Positions 35,270 to 44,513 are shown, numbered from the stretch's first letter. The stretch: 64,000 bases of DNA from Oligoflexia bacterium (GCA_016861345.1 BOLD01000013.1:22918-86917), one strand, 5' to 3'. The notes: generated from the sequence alone by a model not told the origin. A program made the numbers and translations.

Positions 35270-36578
35270 AAGAAACCCCCATCTGCACCTGATCATTATC
35301 TTCATAGTCTGAAAAAACAGTTTTCACTGTATTGGAAGCTCGCACCAATAACCCCTGAGCTTGAGCGGACCACTTCGGATCAATTTGCCATCCCAAGGAT
35401 AATTTCACCAATTCAAATTCATTTTGATCACCTTGCATGTAGGTCGCTTGGCCCTTTAGACCCTCATACTTTTTCCACTTGTACTCATAAACTGCTGATA
35501 TCTTATTCGCAGATCGATAGGGAAATCGCTGTGGAAGCACAGAGGCTAACTCTTTCGCCTTTGGTCCCTGCACTTGAGCCTCTCCACCCTGAACTGTCAA
35601 ACGAGACAGATGAGTTTGAAATCTTCCCGCTCGAGCAGCGACAAAGACAGAACCCAATCGCGAGTCGTTATAGTTATTGTAAGTCAACGTTTGATCAAAT
35701 TCTGGTTTATGCGGATGTTCTGACAAACCACTGAGACCAATTTGAAAATTGGAGAACGAATATTGAAGATCTCCTCCAACTAAAGAATGATAATAAATCT
35801 TCGGCACAATTTTCACATCAACAGAGTTATTTGGCGTCAGCACTCCATCTGTGCCGAGAGCCAATTGATTTGAAGGCTTATAAGCTGAAACGGCTTGAAT
35901 TTTAAATCCCTTTTGATCTTCACCCAAATAAAGGGCTCCCACAAATGAAGTGTTGTAAACAACTTCGTTCACCGAAGGCTTTTGAAGATCATAATTAATT
36001 TGGTCAACGATTTTTCCCTGATCATCAAATTGGGCTCGCTGGGGCGGAGTTCGAAACCAAGGATTGGCTGGCTCAAACTGCCCATCACGGAGCTGATACG
36101 AAGAGCCCTGATCTGGAATAAAAGTGAATGAAGCAAAAAGCATCATTCCCCAAGGCATCTCACCAATTTGATTTTGAAGATCCATGTAAATTCCGGTTAA
36201 ACCCTGGCTTGAAGGATCAAGAGGGTTCCATCGAAACTGAGGCTGGAAAACTCCGAGATTAAAATCTTCATCTAACCTATTCCATGCATATAATTTTCTG
36301 CCGACCGAGAAAAAAGATTCCCGGTGATAAAGCTCTTGAACGTTCAGGTAACTCATCATGGGATTTTGAGGAACAAATTCTCCGGTAATATCACCCACAA
36401 GACCGGTGGTTTCAGTGCTTTGCTTCAGATGCCCACCCAGAAAACCAAAGGACTTTGAGTTTGTTGAAGAGTACTGGGGACTGACAAAGGAATCCTGCCG
36501 AAGAGACACCTCGCCCTGTGTTTCAGCGAAAACTGATCCACTTGCTAGAAAAACAAGCAGGAGGCCAAGAACGGGCAT
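35259..36578 (-). CDS. Outer-membrane beta-barrel protein, first gene of four-gene operon
   Basis: The 439-residue protein has a signal peptide (LLLVFLASGSVFA), a long set of amphipathic beta strands with aromatic girdles, and a C-terminal Phe (GVSYVF), the usual barrel-assembly signal. It has a segment NVQELYHRESFFSVGRK typical of secreted-barrel family proteins. No named family is clear. It leads the operon with the EF-hand lipoprotein, MFS transporter and RNA methyltransferase. Confidence 0.78.
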   Translation of the reverse strand: MPVLGLLLVFLASGSVFAETQGEVSLRQDSFVSPQYSSTNSKSFGFLGGHLKQSTETTGLVGDITGEFVPQNPMMSYLNVQELYHRESFFSVGRKLYAWNRLDEDFNLGVFQPQFRWNPLDPSSQGLTGIYMDLQNQIGEMPWGMMLFASFTFIPDQGSSYQLRDGQFEPANPWFRTPPQRAQFDDQGKIVDQINYDLQKPSVNEVVYNTSFVGALYLGEDQKGFKIQAVSAYKPSNQLALGTDGVLTPNNSVDVKIVPKIYYHSLVGGDLQYSFSNFQIGLSGLSEHPHKPEFDQTLTYNNYNDSRLGSVFVAARAGRFQTHLSRLTVQGGEAQVQGPKAKELASVLPQRFPYRSANKISAVYEYKWKKYEGLKGQATYMQGDQNEFELVKLSLGWQIDPKWSAQAQGLLVRASNTVKTVFSDYEDNDQVQMGVSYVF

Positions 36579-36669
36579 AGATACACTCCTTCAAAGTCTT
36601 ACCTTCAACTATTGGGCCTGACAGTCTGCAGAACGAACTGGTTTTTTCACCCATTCTGGTGTCAAACTT

Positions 36670-37743
36670 TTGTACACAGGCCCCAAAGTGTTATATCTGA
36701 AATCTGTGATTCAATCGAAGTCCAAGGTCCTTATCATACGATTTTCAAGTTTTGGAGATGTAACTCAATGCCTGAGTGTGCCATCAAAACTAAAACCCTA
36801 TTTCGAGGAAATTCATTGGGTCACCCGCGAAGACATGAGCCCTCTTCTCAGTGGCCACCCCGCCATCACAAAAGTTTTCAGCCTTGAGAAGAAAAAAGGC
36901 CTCAAAGGTCTCTTTGAATTGATCCATCAGCTTCGCCAAGAAAAGTATTCTCACATTTATGACGCGCATAATAATCTTAGGTCGCGCCTGATCTCTTGGT
37001 TTCTGACTCCGCCACTGGCTTTGGATCGATTTTTTGATGCTCCCCTTTTGATTCGCAAATCGCAAAAAAGATGGAAGCGCTTTTTACTTTTTCAACTACG
37101 AAAAAACATTTACCGCATGCCCTTCTCAGGACAGCGAGATTTACTTGAGCCCTTAAGCAACTGGGGCATTGATGAAAGCCTTCCCCCAACTCCTCAATTT
37201 TTTGTATCAACACAGGCTCATGACAAAATCACATCACTGCTTAAAGAAAAAAATTTTTCTCAATTTATTGCCCTTGGTCCCTCGGCGGCTTTTGAATTAA
37301 AAAGATGGCCTCTGGATTATTGGAAAACACTGATTCATCTCTTCCCAAAAGAAAAATTTGTTGTCTTAGGTGGCCCCACAGATCACTTTCTTCAAGAGCT
37401 GGTCGCCATTGATCCTTCTCGAGTTTTAAACCTGGCCGGCGAAACTAACTTTCAAGAGACCGGAGCCGTGGTGGCTTTATCAAAAGCCTTGGTGGTGAAT
37501 GACACCGGAATTTTGCACATCGGAGAGCAACTGGGAAAATCCACCATCGCTCTCATGGGGCCTGCGCCCTTTGGATTTCCCTCTCGCCCAACAACCAAAA
37601 TTATGGAGCTTTACCTTAGCTGTCGTCCCTGCTCAAAGCACGGTCAGGGTCCCTGTGTGAATGAAAAATACCAGCGGTGTTTGGTTGATATCACTCCAGA
37701 GCTTGTTCAACTTGAACTTCAAAGGATTCTTGCAGGTGTTTGA
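36670..37743 (+). CDS. Glycosyltransferase family 9 (heptosyltransferase-like)
   Basis: The 357-residue protein has the GT9 opening VLIIRFSSFGDVTQCLS. Its C-terminal part has LGPSAAFELKRWPLDYW, VVLGGPTDHF, NDTGILHIGEQLG and the Cys-rich CRPCSKHGQGPC...RCL seen in heptosyltransferases of LPS core. The start is uncertain: TTG 36670 is the longest, GTG at 36688 or 36706 is possible; none has a strong RBS. It ends 8 bases into waaA, so the two are coupled and both belong to LPS inner-core synthesis. The exact sugar is not known. Confidence 0.85.
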   Translation: MYTGPKVLYLKSVIQSKSKVLIIRFSSFGDVTQCLSVPSKLKPYFEEIHWVTREDMSPLLSGHPAITKVFSLEKKKGLKGLFELIHQLRQEKYSHIYDAHNNLRSRLISWFLTPPLALDRFFDAPLLIRKSQKRWKRFLLFQLRKNIYRMPFSGQRDLLEPLSNWGIDESLPPTPQFFVSTQAHDKITSLLKEKNFSQFIALGPSAAFELKRWPLDYWKTLIHLFPKEKFVVLGGPTDHFLQELVAIDPSRVLNLAGETNFQETGAVVALSKALVVNDTGILHIGEQLGKSTIALMGPAPFGFPSRPTTKIMELYLSCRPCSKHGQGPCVNEKYQRCLVDITPELVQLELQRILAGV

Positions 37744-39019
37744 TTATATTATCTTTCTAGCTTATCGTTTAGTTCTCATTCCCTTTGCAATTATTCTTCT
37801 TAAAATTGCCAAGTCAGTTCTGCCTGAAAAAATTCAAACCATGATTGAAGAAAGACAGGACTTGGTTTTACCAGCCATGGACTCGCGTCCGATTTGGATT
37901 CATGCCTCAAGTGGCGAGATCGAGTACGCCAAATCCGTCATCCGAAAAGCCAGGGCCGAGTACCCCCAAGCTACGATCTTAGTGACTTACTCATCCCCCT
38001 CAGCCTTAAAACTAATCAAAAATTTTCCAGGGATTAACTTTGTCCTACCCCTGCCCTGGGATCACCGAGATTTAGTGGCCAATTTCTTAGCCCACATCAA
38101 ACCCCAGATTTGCCTGATCGCCCGAACCGATGTTTGGCCCGAATTTTCTTATCAACTGAATAAGCTTCAAATCCCGACTCTTCTTTTTTCTGCGACCCTA
38201 GCTCAGGGGTCAAGCCGTACCGGTTTTCTTGCCAGATCCCTAACAAGATTTGCGCTGAATCAGCTTTCCGAAATTCACTGCGTCTCAGCTTCAGATGAAG
38301 AAGAGTTTCAAAAATTAAAAATTTCAACAAGCCTTCACTGCCATGGGGACACCCGCTACGATCAGGTTTACTATCGCCTGCACCACCCTCAACCGCTCAA
38401 AATTCAGCTTTATCCCCAATCTCAGGGAGGTCTAACTCTGGTTGCAGGATCAACTTGGCCAGCGGATGAGGCCGTTCTTCTGCCCGCACTGAAAAACTTT
38501 TTTAATCAAAAAGGAAAACTTCTCATTGCTCCCCACGAGGTCAAAGAAGAAAGAATCCAAAATCTTGAAAAGAAATTTCGCGAGCTGGGATTAGAGACTT
38601 TACGCTATTCAAAAGCAGAAAAAGAGTGGGCCAAAGAACCCGTCATGATTTTGGATCAAGTGGGACACCTGCAAGAAGTTTACACCTGGGGGGATTTTGC
38701 CTTTGTGGGCGGAAGCTTTAAAGACAAGGTCCATAGCGTAATGGAGCCCCTGGCCGCAGGATTACCTGTGATTGTCGGCCCTTTGCACAAGAACAATCGC
38801 GAAGCCCTTGAATTTCAAAATTATTCCATCACCCCAGAACTAAAAATGGTGAACGTGGCTCATTCAGAGGCTGAAATGAAAGACCTGCTTCAGCATTTCT
38901 CAAAAATCAACTCTCTTGAAGCTCAACAAACTATCAGGTCCCAGATTCAGAAAAAATTGGGTGCTACCACTCATGTTCTGACTTGGATTCAGCAGCATTT
39001 TGTGAAATCATCAGATTAG
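37736..39019 (+). CDS. waaA: 3-deoxy-D-manno-octulosonic acid (Kdo) transferase
   Basis: The start GTG 37736 (or TTG 37730) follows AAAGGA and overlaps the previous stop; the longer frame from 37661 is rejected. The product has a membrane-anchoring N-terminus (FDYIIFLAYRLVLIPFAIILL) and GT-B motifs WIHASSGEIEYA, LIARTDVWPEFSYQ, AGSTWPADE, APHEVKEERI, FVGGSFKDKVHSVMEPLAAGLPV. It adds Kdo to lipid A precursor at the inner membrane. Its presence shows that the cell makes LPS. Length is usual for the family. Confidence 0.92.
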   Translation: MFDYIIFLAYRLVLIPFAIILLKIAKSVLPEKIQTMIEERQDLVLPAMDSRPIWIHASSGEIEYAKSVIRKARAEYPQATILVTYSSPSALKLIKNFPGINFVLPLPWDHRDLVANFLAHIKPQICLIARTDVWPEFSYQLNKLQIPTLLFSATLAQGSSRTGFLARSLTRFALNQLSEIHCVSASDEEEFQKLKISTSLHCHGDTRYDQVYYRLHHPQPLKIQLYPQSQGGLTLVAGSTWPADEAVLLPALKNFFNQKGKLLIAPHEVKEERIQNLEKKFRELGLETLRYSKAEKEWAKEPVMILDQVGHLQEVYTWGDFAFVGGSFKDKVHSVMEPLAAGLPVIVGPLHKNNREALEFQNYSITPELKMVNVAHSEAEMKDLLQHFSKINSLEAQQTIRSQIQKKLGATTHVLTWIQQHFVKSSD

Positions 39020-39043
39020 ATTTGATCAACAAAGGGGTTTGTC

Positions 39044-39568
39044 ATGCCAAAATCCATGCTTCAAAAACAACTTGAAGAATCTCACTTTGAGCACGGCATC
39101 GCTTATGTTGAAAACGAATCTCACGGGCTTAAAAAGCTTCACACCAATGAGCTTTCACACTTAAATCAAATCCTGACAGGCTCTAAGGGCGACACTGCAT
39201 CTGATCCCTGGCGGTTTGAAGCTGCAGCCGTTACACTTCCCACGGGACACACTCAGCATTTTAATGTGGTTTCAAATCCCATCAACCGAGCCCGAGAAAT
39301 TCTGGGATTTGCTCAAATCATGGAGGGCAACGGTGAAATCATCGCCGGCGCTCAATATCTTTACACCACTTTAGTGAAGGAGCATCTCTTTAAAGATGCC
39401 AACCGCAGAACCGCAGCTCTGGCGACGTATTGGATTTTGCTTTCTCATGACTATGAAGTGGATCCCCATGTTTTGATCAAACTCAAAGTGGGCAATCTTC
39501 ATGACCCCAAAGAATACGCTGATTTCATTCAGCGTCTTGAGGCTTTGATTCATAAAATTCAGAGCTAA
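39044..39568 (+). CDS. Fic/Doc family protein
   Basis: The 174-residue protein carries EHLFKDANRRTAAL (residues 113-126). It matches the Doc form of the Fic motif (H-x-F-x-D-A-N-x-R), not the classical DGNGR of AMPylating Fic. Doc kinases phosphorylate EF-Tu; other variants differ, so the activity is uncertain. ATG 39044 lies 24 bp after waaA. No small antitoxin-like gene is adjacent, and no inhibitory alpha-helix motif was seen. Its cytoplasmic location and the LPS-gene neighbourhood give no clear function. Confidence 0.78.
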   Translation: MPKSMLQKQLEESHFEHGIAYVENESHGLKKLHTNELSHLNQILTGSKGDTASDPWRFEAAAVTLPTGHTQHFNVVSNPINRAREILGFAQIMEGNGEIIAGAQYLYTTLVKEHLFKDANRRTAALATYWILLSHDYEVDPHVLIKLKVGNLHDPKEYADFIQRLEALIHKIQS

Positions 39569-39629
39569 TCCTTCATAGCGCCTCATCTCTTGCTCCACAA
39601 CCATTGATGTGCATATTTTAGATTTGACT

Positions 39630-40268
39630 CTATATCAGGTGAAGAATCAGTGGGTTTTCAGATGCCGAAACAGACACAGTCTGCCACGCCGTTATATCAA
39701 ACACTTTTGAAATAATTTTTTGTTCAACAGTAAACACAGGTAAAACTCTGGATATATAATCTCCTTGAATTATCCCTGATATTTTTTGCGCCTCGGACAA
39801 AGTTTCAGCACACTGATGAACCCCTGTCATTGGATTAAAAACATAGTATCGATCATCAGATTTCATTTGCCTCAAATCCACAGGTCTCCAAATGGCATTC
39901 CCATTTTTATCCAAGACTTCGAGACAAACAGAAAATAGATGAGCCTGTGAGTCGAGATAGGCACTTAGATTTTTTCGATGTTGTTCAACCGCTTCGTCAT
40001 AATTCTGACAAATATCAAAATCATTCGTTATAAGATTGCGAACTCGAAAATCGCCAAAACAATAATCGTAATAAGTAAGGAATTTTGATGACTGTTTACA
40101 ACGCTCCCACCATTGAATATCAGTTTTTCGCTGAGCTTGTTTTAAAATATCTAGAACTTCAGTTTCTGTCTTGCCCCATAAATTTTGCTCAGTGAAATAA
40201 TCTCGAGCCTCGTGACAAGCTCCAACATGTTTCATTAAATCTTGAGTGACAATAATTTGGAGACTCAT
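39630..40268 (-). CDS. Protein coupled to the Tat glycine-rich gene; possible fibre accessory
   Basis: The start was set at 40268 (MSLQIIVTQDL..., 212 aa) because this ATG overlaps the stop of the Tat gene (ATGA). Near the N-terminus is HVGACHEARDYF, a G-A-C-x-E-A pattern I have seen described for proteins encoded next to phage tail-fibre genes. The remaining part is soluble, with no signal peptide. Tight coupling suggests it serves the protein upstream, for instance as chaperone or assembly factor. The family is not firmly recognised, so this role is inference. It is convergent with the Fic/Doc gene. Confidence 0.6.
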   Translation of the reverse strand: MSLQIIVTQDLMKHVGACHEARDYFTEQNLWGKTETEVLDILKQAQRKTDIQWWERCKQSSKFLTYYDYCFGDFRVRNLITNDFDICQNYDEAVEQHRKNLSAYLDSQAHLFSVCLEVLDKNGNAIWRPVDLRQMKSDDRYYVFNPMTGVHQCAETLSEAQKISGIIQGDYISRVLPVFTVEQKIISKVFDITAWQTVSVSASENPLILHLI

Positions 40269-41296
40269 GAGACCGCTCCAAAAACTTTGGTTGATGGGAA
40301 GCCGCCCACCCAAGTCACTGTGTTGCCATTCAACGCAACAGCTTTTCCACCGGAGCCGGGATTACCCATTGCTGCATTGGTTCCACCATCTCCACAAATA
40401 GAACCATATCCACCAAGCGCACCCCAGCCGCCACCGCCGCCACCGCCAGCTATATCATTAAACTTTCCGTATGCGCCCGTATTTGTTGGTGTCGAACCAC
40501 CCAAACTTCCAGACCCACCACTTCCACCGTAAGCATAATAGGCACCAAACGAAGCGGACCCTCCCGAACCACCGGAACCTCCGCCACGTCCGTGAGCTCC
40601 GCTCCAGTCGGAGGTAATACTTGAAGGACCGATACCACCTGTCCCAGGTAAAATACGCCCACCACCGCCACCAGCACTACTTCCTGATAGTCCATTACTG
40701 CCTATTAATCCAACCGTTCCACCAATGCCCCCAGCAGCCGGCGACGTCAGATCTGCCTGATAGCCATTACCGCCCTCTCCCCCGCCAGCTCCACCTCCGC
40801 CACCCGCAGTTGTAAATCCAACCGCAGTTCCACCGCCGCCTCCTCCGCCTGCAATGTAGCCACTAGCAGAATTAATGGTCGCGCCTACAGCTAACTCTAC
40901 CGCAGTCCCCGCAGCTCCCCCGCTGTTCGCGTTGGAACCACGACCAATTATGTAACCATTATTCACAAGGGTGATTCCGCCAGGCCAAGAGCCGTTGATT
41001 GTGAGTGCAGGAGTCGCTGTGTTGTCAGACCAAATGTATACACCTGCATCAACAGTAATTGTGGCTGCAGATGTGCCATTCCATCCATTTGCAAGTGCCC
41101 AGGTGCGAAGATTCAATTCTTGCTGATGAGTTGAAATTGTTCCCGACCACGCACCACCTGCAATAGGTTTTTTCCAAAAACCACCTAAATGGAAAAAAGC
41201 CTTTGCCTCTTCAATTTTCAATATCACAGCGGTAGTAACCGGTACTGCTGTGATGTATTTCATAAAATTTCTTCTTGAGAATTTCGACTTTGACAT
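40265..41296 (-). CDS. Tat-exported glycine-rich phage-tail-like protein
   Basis: The start was set at 41296 (MSKSKFSRRNFMK, 343 aa): 22 earlier in-frame codons lie in the promoter. FSRRNFMK is a Tat signal, the AKA cleavage site follows near 32, and the mature start FFHLGGFWKK resembles that of the other Tat proteins. The body has VDAGVYIWSD, TLVNNGYIIGRG and long Gly-rich runs (GYIAGGGGGGG, GGGRILPGTGG), closing VTWVGG...VFGAVS. This matches the Sec-type protein 1783-2820 along its length. Gly-rich modules of this kind occur in phage tail tips. The next gene is coupled by ATGA. Its surface-adhesin role is inferred. Confidence 0.8.
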   Translation of the reverse strand: MSKSKFSRRNFMKYITAVPVTTAVILKIEEAKAFFHLGGFWKKPIAGGAWSGTISTHQQELNLRTWALANGWNGTSAATITVDAGVYIWSDNTATPALTINGSWPGGITLVNNGYIIGRGSNANSGGAAGTAVELAVGATINSASGYIAGGGGGGGTAVGFTTAGGGGGAGGGEGGNGYQADLTSPAAGGIGGTVGLIGSNGLSGSSAGGGGGRILPGTGGIGPSSITSDWSGAHGRGGGSGGSGGSASFGAYYAYGGSGGSGSLGGSTPTNTGAYGKFNDIAGGGGGGGWGALGGYGSICGDGGTNAAMGNPGSGGKAVALNGNTVTWVGGFPSTKVFGAVS

Positions 41297-41305
41297 TGCT
41301 GATAT

Positions 41306-41333
41306 TTTATAAACTAATCTTGATGAATGTAAA
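41306..41333 (-). promoter_or_regulatory. Sigma70-like promoter of Tat glycine-rich gene, leaderless layout
   Basis: On the minus strand TTTACA (41328-41333), a 16-bp spacer and TATAAA (41306-41311) end 9 bases before the ATG at 41296. The transcript would start about two bases before the ATG. This is the fourth Tat-fibre gene with the same geometry. Confidence 0.55.
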
Positions 41334-41391
41334 GGGCTCGTTTTTTTTAATTCAAGCTCCATCGATATTGAATTTTATCACGAAGCCGCGA

Positions 41392-42066
41392 CTACCGGGT
41401 GCCGGTTGATTCAGAACCTTCCATTTTAAAGGTTGCACCGTTGGATTTTTTGTAAGGGCTCACATCAATGCCCGCAGCGCAACCCGCTCCTGAAGTCGTA
41501 AATGATTTTCCTCGAAGATCAATTTCACCGTTTGATTTCTCGCCACCAATACTGCGAGTGCAAAGTTTTGATTCAATCACCCCTTGACCGATTTGCATAT
41601 TTTCTTGATCAAATGCCGATAATACCCATTTCTTATTCGACTCAGTGGTCAGCTGAACAAAGGGTTTCTGAAGGTCAACTTTTCCCTTTGTCATAGAGAC
41701 AACGCGGAACCCATCATCAGTGAATACAATTCTGCCCACCTCAGACTTATCATCACCACGCAAAGTCAGTAAATCCTGCTCCAACGCAGATAGTTTTTTG
41801 CCCGGACAGATTTCACCAATATTTTCAAAGGGCTTTGTCCTTGAAACACTCACACAGATTTTTTTACCCTCGCTGTTGCTACCAAAATGATAATTCAGAC
41901 CATTTCCTGAAATTGAAAACCCAGGCTGGCAGTTGACACCGAAACTCATTTCATACTGAGATTCAAAACTTGATTGAGAAAGTTTTATCGTTTTTGGTTT
42001 TTCCATACAGGCCAAAACTGGTGCAGAAAAAATAAAACAAGCTATAAAAAACACGATGGATTTCAT
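41392..42066 (-). CDS. Small secreted Cys-containing protein of unknown function
   Basis: The start was placed at 42066 (MKSIVFFIACFIFSAPVLA, clear signal peptide; 224 aa). The longer frame runs through the preceding gene. Mature part: CMEKPKTIKLSQS, several spaced Cys (CMEK, NCQPGF, KKICVS, EICPGK, SKLCTR, GAGCAAG), likely disulfide-bonded. It is predicted periplasmic or extracellular. No family was recognised. It sits between the Tat gene and the RluA-type gene on the same strand, with gaps of about 95 and 61 bp. Confidence 0.7.
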   Translation of the reverse strand: MKSIVFFIACFIFSAPVLACMEKPKTIKLSQSSFESQYEMSFGVNCQPGFSISGNGLNYHFGSNSEGKKICVSVSRTKPFENIGEICPGKKLSALEQDLLTLRGDDKSEVGRIVFTDDGFRVVSMTKGKVDLQKPFVQLTTESNKKWVLSAFDQENMQIGQGVIESKLCTRSIGGEKSNGEIDLRGKSFTTSGAGCAAGIDVSPYKKSNGATFKMEGSESTGTR

Positions 42067-42127
42067 GACTACCCCCGAAGCATTATTATGTACGATGACA
42101 TTTGAGATAGATAGTCCAGCCCCTTGT

Positions 42128-42772
42128 CTAAAGTCGTGACTCAATCCCCTGCACACTGAGCTTTTCCGGCAAGCCACACTGCTTTCTTGATTTTTCGTCT
42201 TCAAAATGAATCTCAATTGCTCGAAGGGCAATTCCCTCTTTCCACTTCTCTTTTGAACCGTAGAGTTCATCTCCAAGAATAGGATATCCATGACGGCTCA
42301 GATCAAAGCGCAGCTGATGGGCTCGGCCTGTCACAGGATGAAGACGCCATCGAAGAAATTTTCCCTCTTGGGCTTGTTCTTTTCCCATGCACTCTGCCAG
42401 CGTCAGACTGGGTTTACCCACTGGGGATTCATAGGCTCGGCGCTTTCCCCTAAGTACCTTTGCCTTCCATTCAAATTTCTTTTGCTCTGGCAACTCGCCT
42501 GTCGTTAGGGCTTCATAGGTCTTTTTGATCTTTCGATTTTCAAATGCTTGATTGAGAAGACGATGGGCTTCTGCTGTTTTTGCAAAAACAATAATTCCTG
42601 AAACTTCAAAATCCAATCGATGGGTGGGAAATATTTTACTTTTTAATTCTTTTTCGAGCCACTTTCCAACCACGGGACGGCCATCTTCATTTTGAAATCG
42701 GGAAGGAACTGACAGCCAGTTGGCTGGTTTGTCGACGATGACAACTTGATCATTTTGAAAAAGAATTTTCAT
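42128..42772 (-). CDS. RluA family pseudouridine synthase, short form
   Basis: The 214-residue protein is the catalytic domain only: VIVDKPANWLSVPS, HRLDFEVSGIIVFAKT with the catalytic Asp, and GRAHQLRFDLSRHGYPILGDELYG. It has no S4 domain. The target RNA site is unknown. Its ATG overlaps the stop of rlmE (ATGA), so it shares an operon with rlmE and the DUF475 gene. Confidence 0.87.
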   Translation of the reverse strand: MKILFQNDQVVIVDKPANWLSVPSRFQNEDGRPVVGKWLEKELKSKIFPTHRLDFEVSGIIVFAKTAEAHRLLNQAFENRKIKKTYEALTTGELPEQKKFEWKAKVLRGKRRAYESPVGKPSLTLAECMGKEQAQEGKFLRWRLHPVTGRAHQLRFDLSRHGYPILGDELYGSKEKWKEGIALRAIEIHFEDEKSRKQCGLPEKLSVQGIESRL

Positions 42773-43362
42773 GGCTTTTTCTTTAGTCCGACAAGGAAGA
42801 TTTCTTTTGAAATTTTTCGTGTGCTGTCTGGTTTTACAGCTTCAAATCGCTCATAGGATTTTTTGATTTCATCTCGAAGTTTCGTGAAATCATCGCTGTG
42901 AAAAAGTTTGCAGACAAAATTTCCGCCCGGCTTTAAAAATCGACGACTGATGTCCAAGGCCAACTCACAAAGCTCCATGGACCTGGCCTGATCGGTGATT
43001 CGAATCCCTGTTGTCTTAGGCGCCATGTCTGACACAACCAGATCAAAGGGCGGAGTGAACCCATGCTCTTTAAAAACATCTTCCAAATGTAAATCTCTTA
43101 AGTCGGCTTGAATAAAGACTGCATTGGGTAATTTCACCGTCACTGGAGAAAGATCCACCCCTAAGACTCGACCCTTCTCTCCAACTTTTTGAGAACAATA
43201 CTGCGACCATGACCCTGGGGCACAGCCTAAATCCAAGACGGTCATCCCCGGCCTGACCACTTTAAACTTTTGATCAATCTCTTCGAGTTTAAAAACAGAT
43301 CTGGCTGCAAAGTTCTCTTTCTTTGCCTTTTTAAAATAATGATCCTTGGGATTATAGGCCAT
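42769..43362 (-). CDS. rlmE: 23S rRNA 2'-O-methyltransferase RlmE
   Basis: The 197-residue FtsJ-type methyltransferase has the K-D-K-E elements of the family: ARSVFKLEEID, DLGCAPGSWSQY (SAM motif I), DLSPV, VSDMAPKTTG (Asp of the tetrad), CKLFHSDDF and a final Lys/Glu region. E. coli RlmE methylates Um2552 in the 23S A-loop. Length is typical (about 209 aa). It lies directly behind the DUF475 gene and is coupled to the RluA-type gene. Confidence 0.92.
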   Translation of the reverse strand: MAYNPKDHYFKKAKKENFAARSVFKLEEIDQKFKVVRPGMTVLDLGCAPGSWSQYCSQKVGEKGRVLGVDLSPVTVKLPNAVFIQADLRDLHLEDVFKEHGFTPPFDLVVSDMAPKTTGIRITDQARSMELCELALDISRRFLKPGGNFVCKLFHSDDFTKLRDEIKKSYERFEAVKPDSTRKISKEIFLVGLKKKP

Positions 43363-44391
43363 TTACGCTTTTCCTTTAGCCAAATGGCTTGAGTAAATGG
43401 AAAGACCGATAAAAGCCGCTCCAATCACACCCGTCACAGCTTCAGGAATATGCATAACGGTATTCATAAACATAATCACAGCAAGCGCGCCAACGGCATA
43501 AAAGGCCCCATGCTCCAGATACCTAAAGGCCTCTAAAGTGCCTTTTTCGACCATCATAATTGTTAGACTTCGCACGAACATCGCTCCAATTCCCAGTCCA
43601 ATGGCGATGATAAAAAGATTATTCGTAATTGCAAAGGCTCCAATAACTCCGTCAAAACTAAACGAGGCATCTAAGACCTCAAGATAAAGAAACATTCCGA
43701 TACTGGCCCGATGGATATCCGCCTTGCCTGACTCTGGGACCTCAAGAAATGTTCCAACGGCCTCAACACCAATGAATGTGATAATACCTGCAAGCCCCGC
43801 TATCACAAAAGAAAGCTGATCCGCATGAGGAAGTTGCAAACTCATAATATAAATAAAAATAATCACAAGTCCAACCTCGACAGCCTCAAGCCTACCCATC
43901 TTTGCCAAAGGCGCTTCGACAATTCGAATCCAGTGAATCTCTTTGGCCTCGTCAAAAAAATACTTCAAGGCCACAAGCATCAAGAAGGCTCCGCCAAAGG
44001 CCGCCACTTCGTTGTGCACAGAGAGCATGATTTTGGCGTACTCGTCAGGTTGAAAGGCCGCAAGTTCAATGGCCGCCCACGGAGAAACATGAGCGACTAA
44101 ACTCACAATCAATAGCGGAAACACCAAACGCATTCCAAAAACTGCAATCAACATTCCCCAAGTGATGAACCGATGTTGCCACTGTGGAGTCATGTCTTTT
44201 AAGACCGTGGCATTCACAACAGCATTATCAAAAGAAATAGAGACCTCAAGCAGCCCCAAAACAAAACAGATAAACAAACCCTGAAAAGCAGCCGAGACTG
44301 TGGGGTTATAGTAATAACCAACACCGGCCCCCAGCAAAAGTCCAAGTCCTGTGACCCAAAATGAGCTTTTAAAATATTTTAAATTCGACAT
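43363..44391 (-). CDS. DUF475 family (TerC-like) membrane protein
   Basis: The start was set at 44391 (MSNLKYFKSSFW, 342 aa); TTG 44451 and ATG 44412 also lie in frame, so it is moderately certain. About nine transmembrane segments contain the family hallmarks EVSISFDNAVVNA and LDASFSFDGVIGAFAIT, with paired acidic residues like TerC. TerC-type proteins are linked to metal efflux or resistance; DUF475 itself has no proven role. It begins a three-gene set with rlmE and the RluA-type gene. Confidence 0.83.
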   Translation of the reverse strand: MSNLKYFKSSFWVTGLGLLLGAGVGYYYNPTVSAAFQGLFICFVLGLLEVSISFDNAVVNATVLKDMTPQWQHRFITWGMLIAVFGMRLVFPLLIVSLVAHVSPWAAIELAAFQPDEYAKIMLSVHNEVAAFGGAFLMLVALKYFFDEAKEIHWIRIVEAPLAKMGRLEAVEVGLVIIFIYIMSLQLPHADQLSFVIAGLAGIITFIGVEAVGTFLEVPESGKADIHRASIGMFLYLEVLDASFSFDGVIGAFAITNNLFIIAIGLGIGAMFVRSLTIMMVEKGTLEAFRYLEHGAFYAVGALAVIMFMNTVMHIPEAVTGVIGAAFIGLSIYSSHLAKGKA

Positions 44392-44513
44392 TCCCGAAAG
44401 CCTTTTCTGCATGAGAGGTTCTAGACCATTGTCCGTTTGAATTGATACCAAAGTTGCCGATACTTAGCAAGGCTATCAAAGGCCAAAAAGAACCTCAATG
44501 AAGGAGTCTTTGC

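Noticed and set aside
39569..39629. Antitoxin gene for the Fic/Doc protein
   Set aside because: The gap is only 61 bp and no small frame with RBS precedes or follows the gene.
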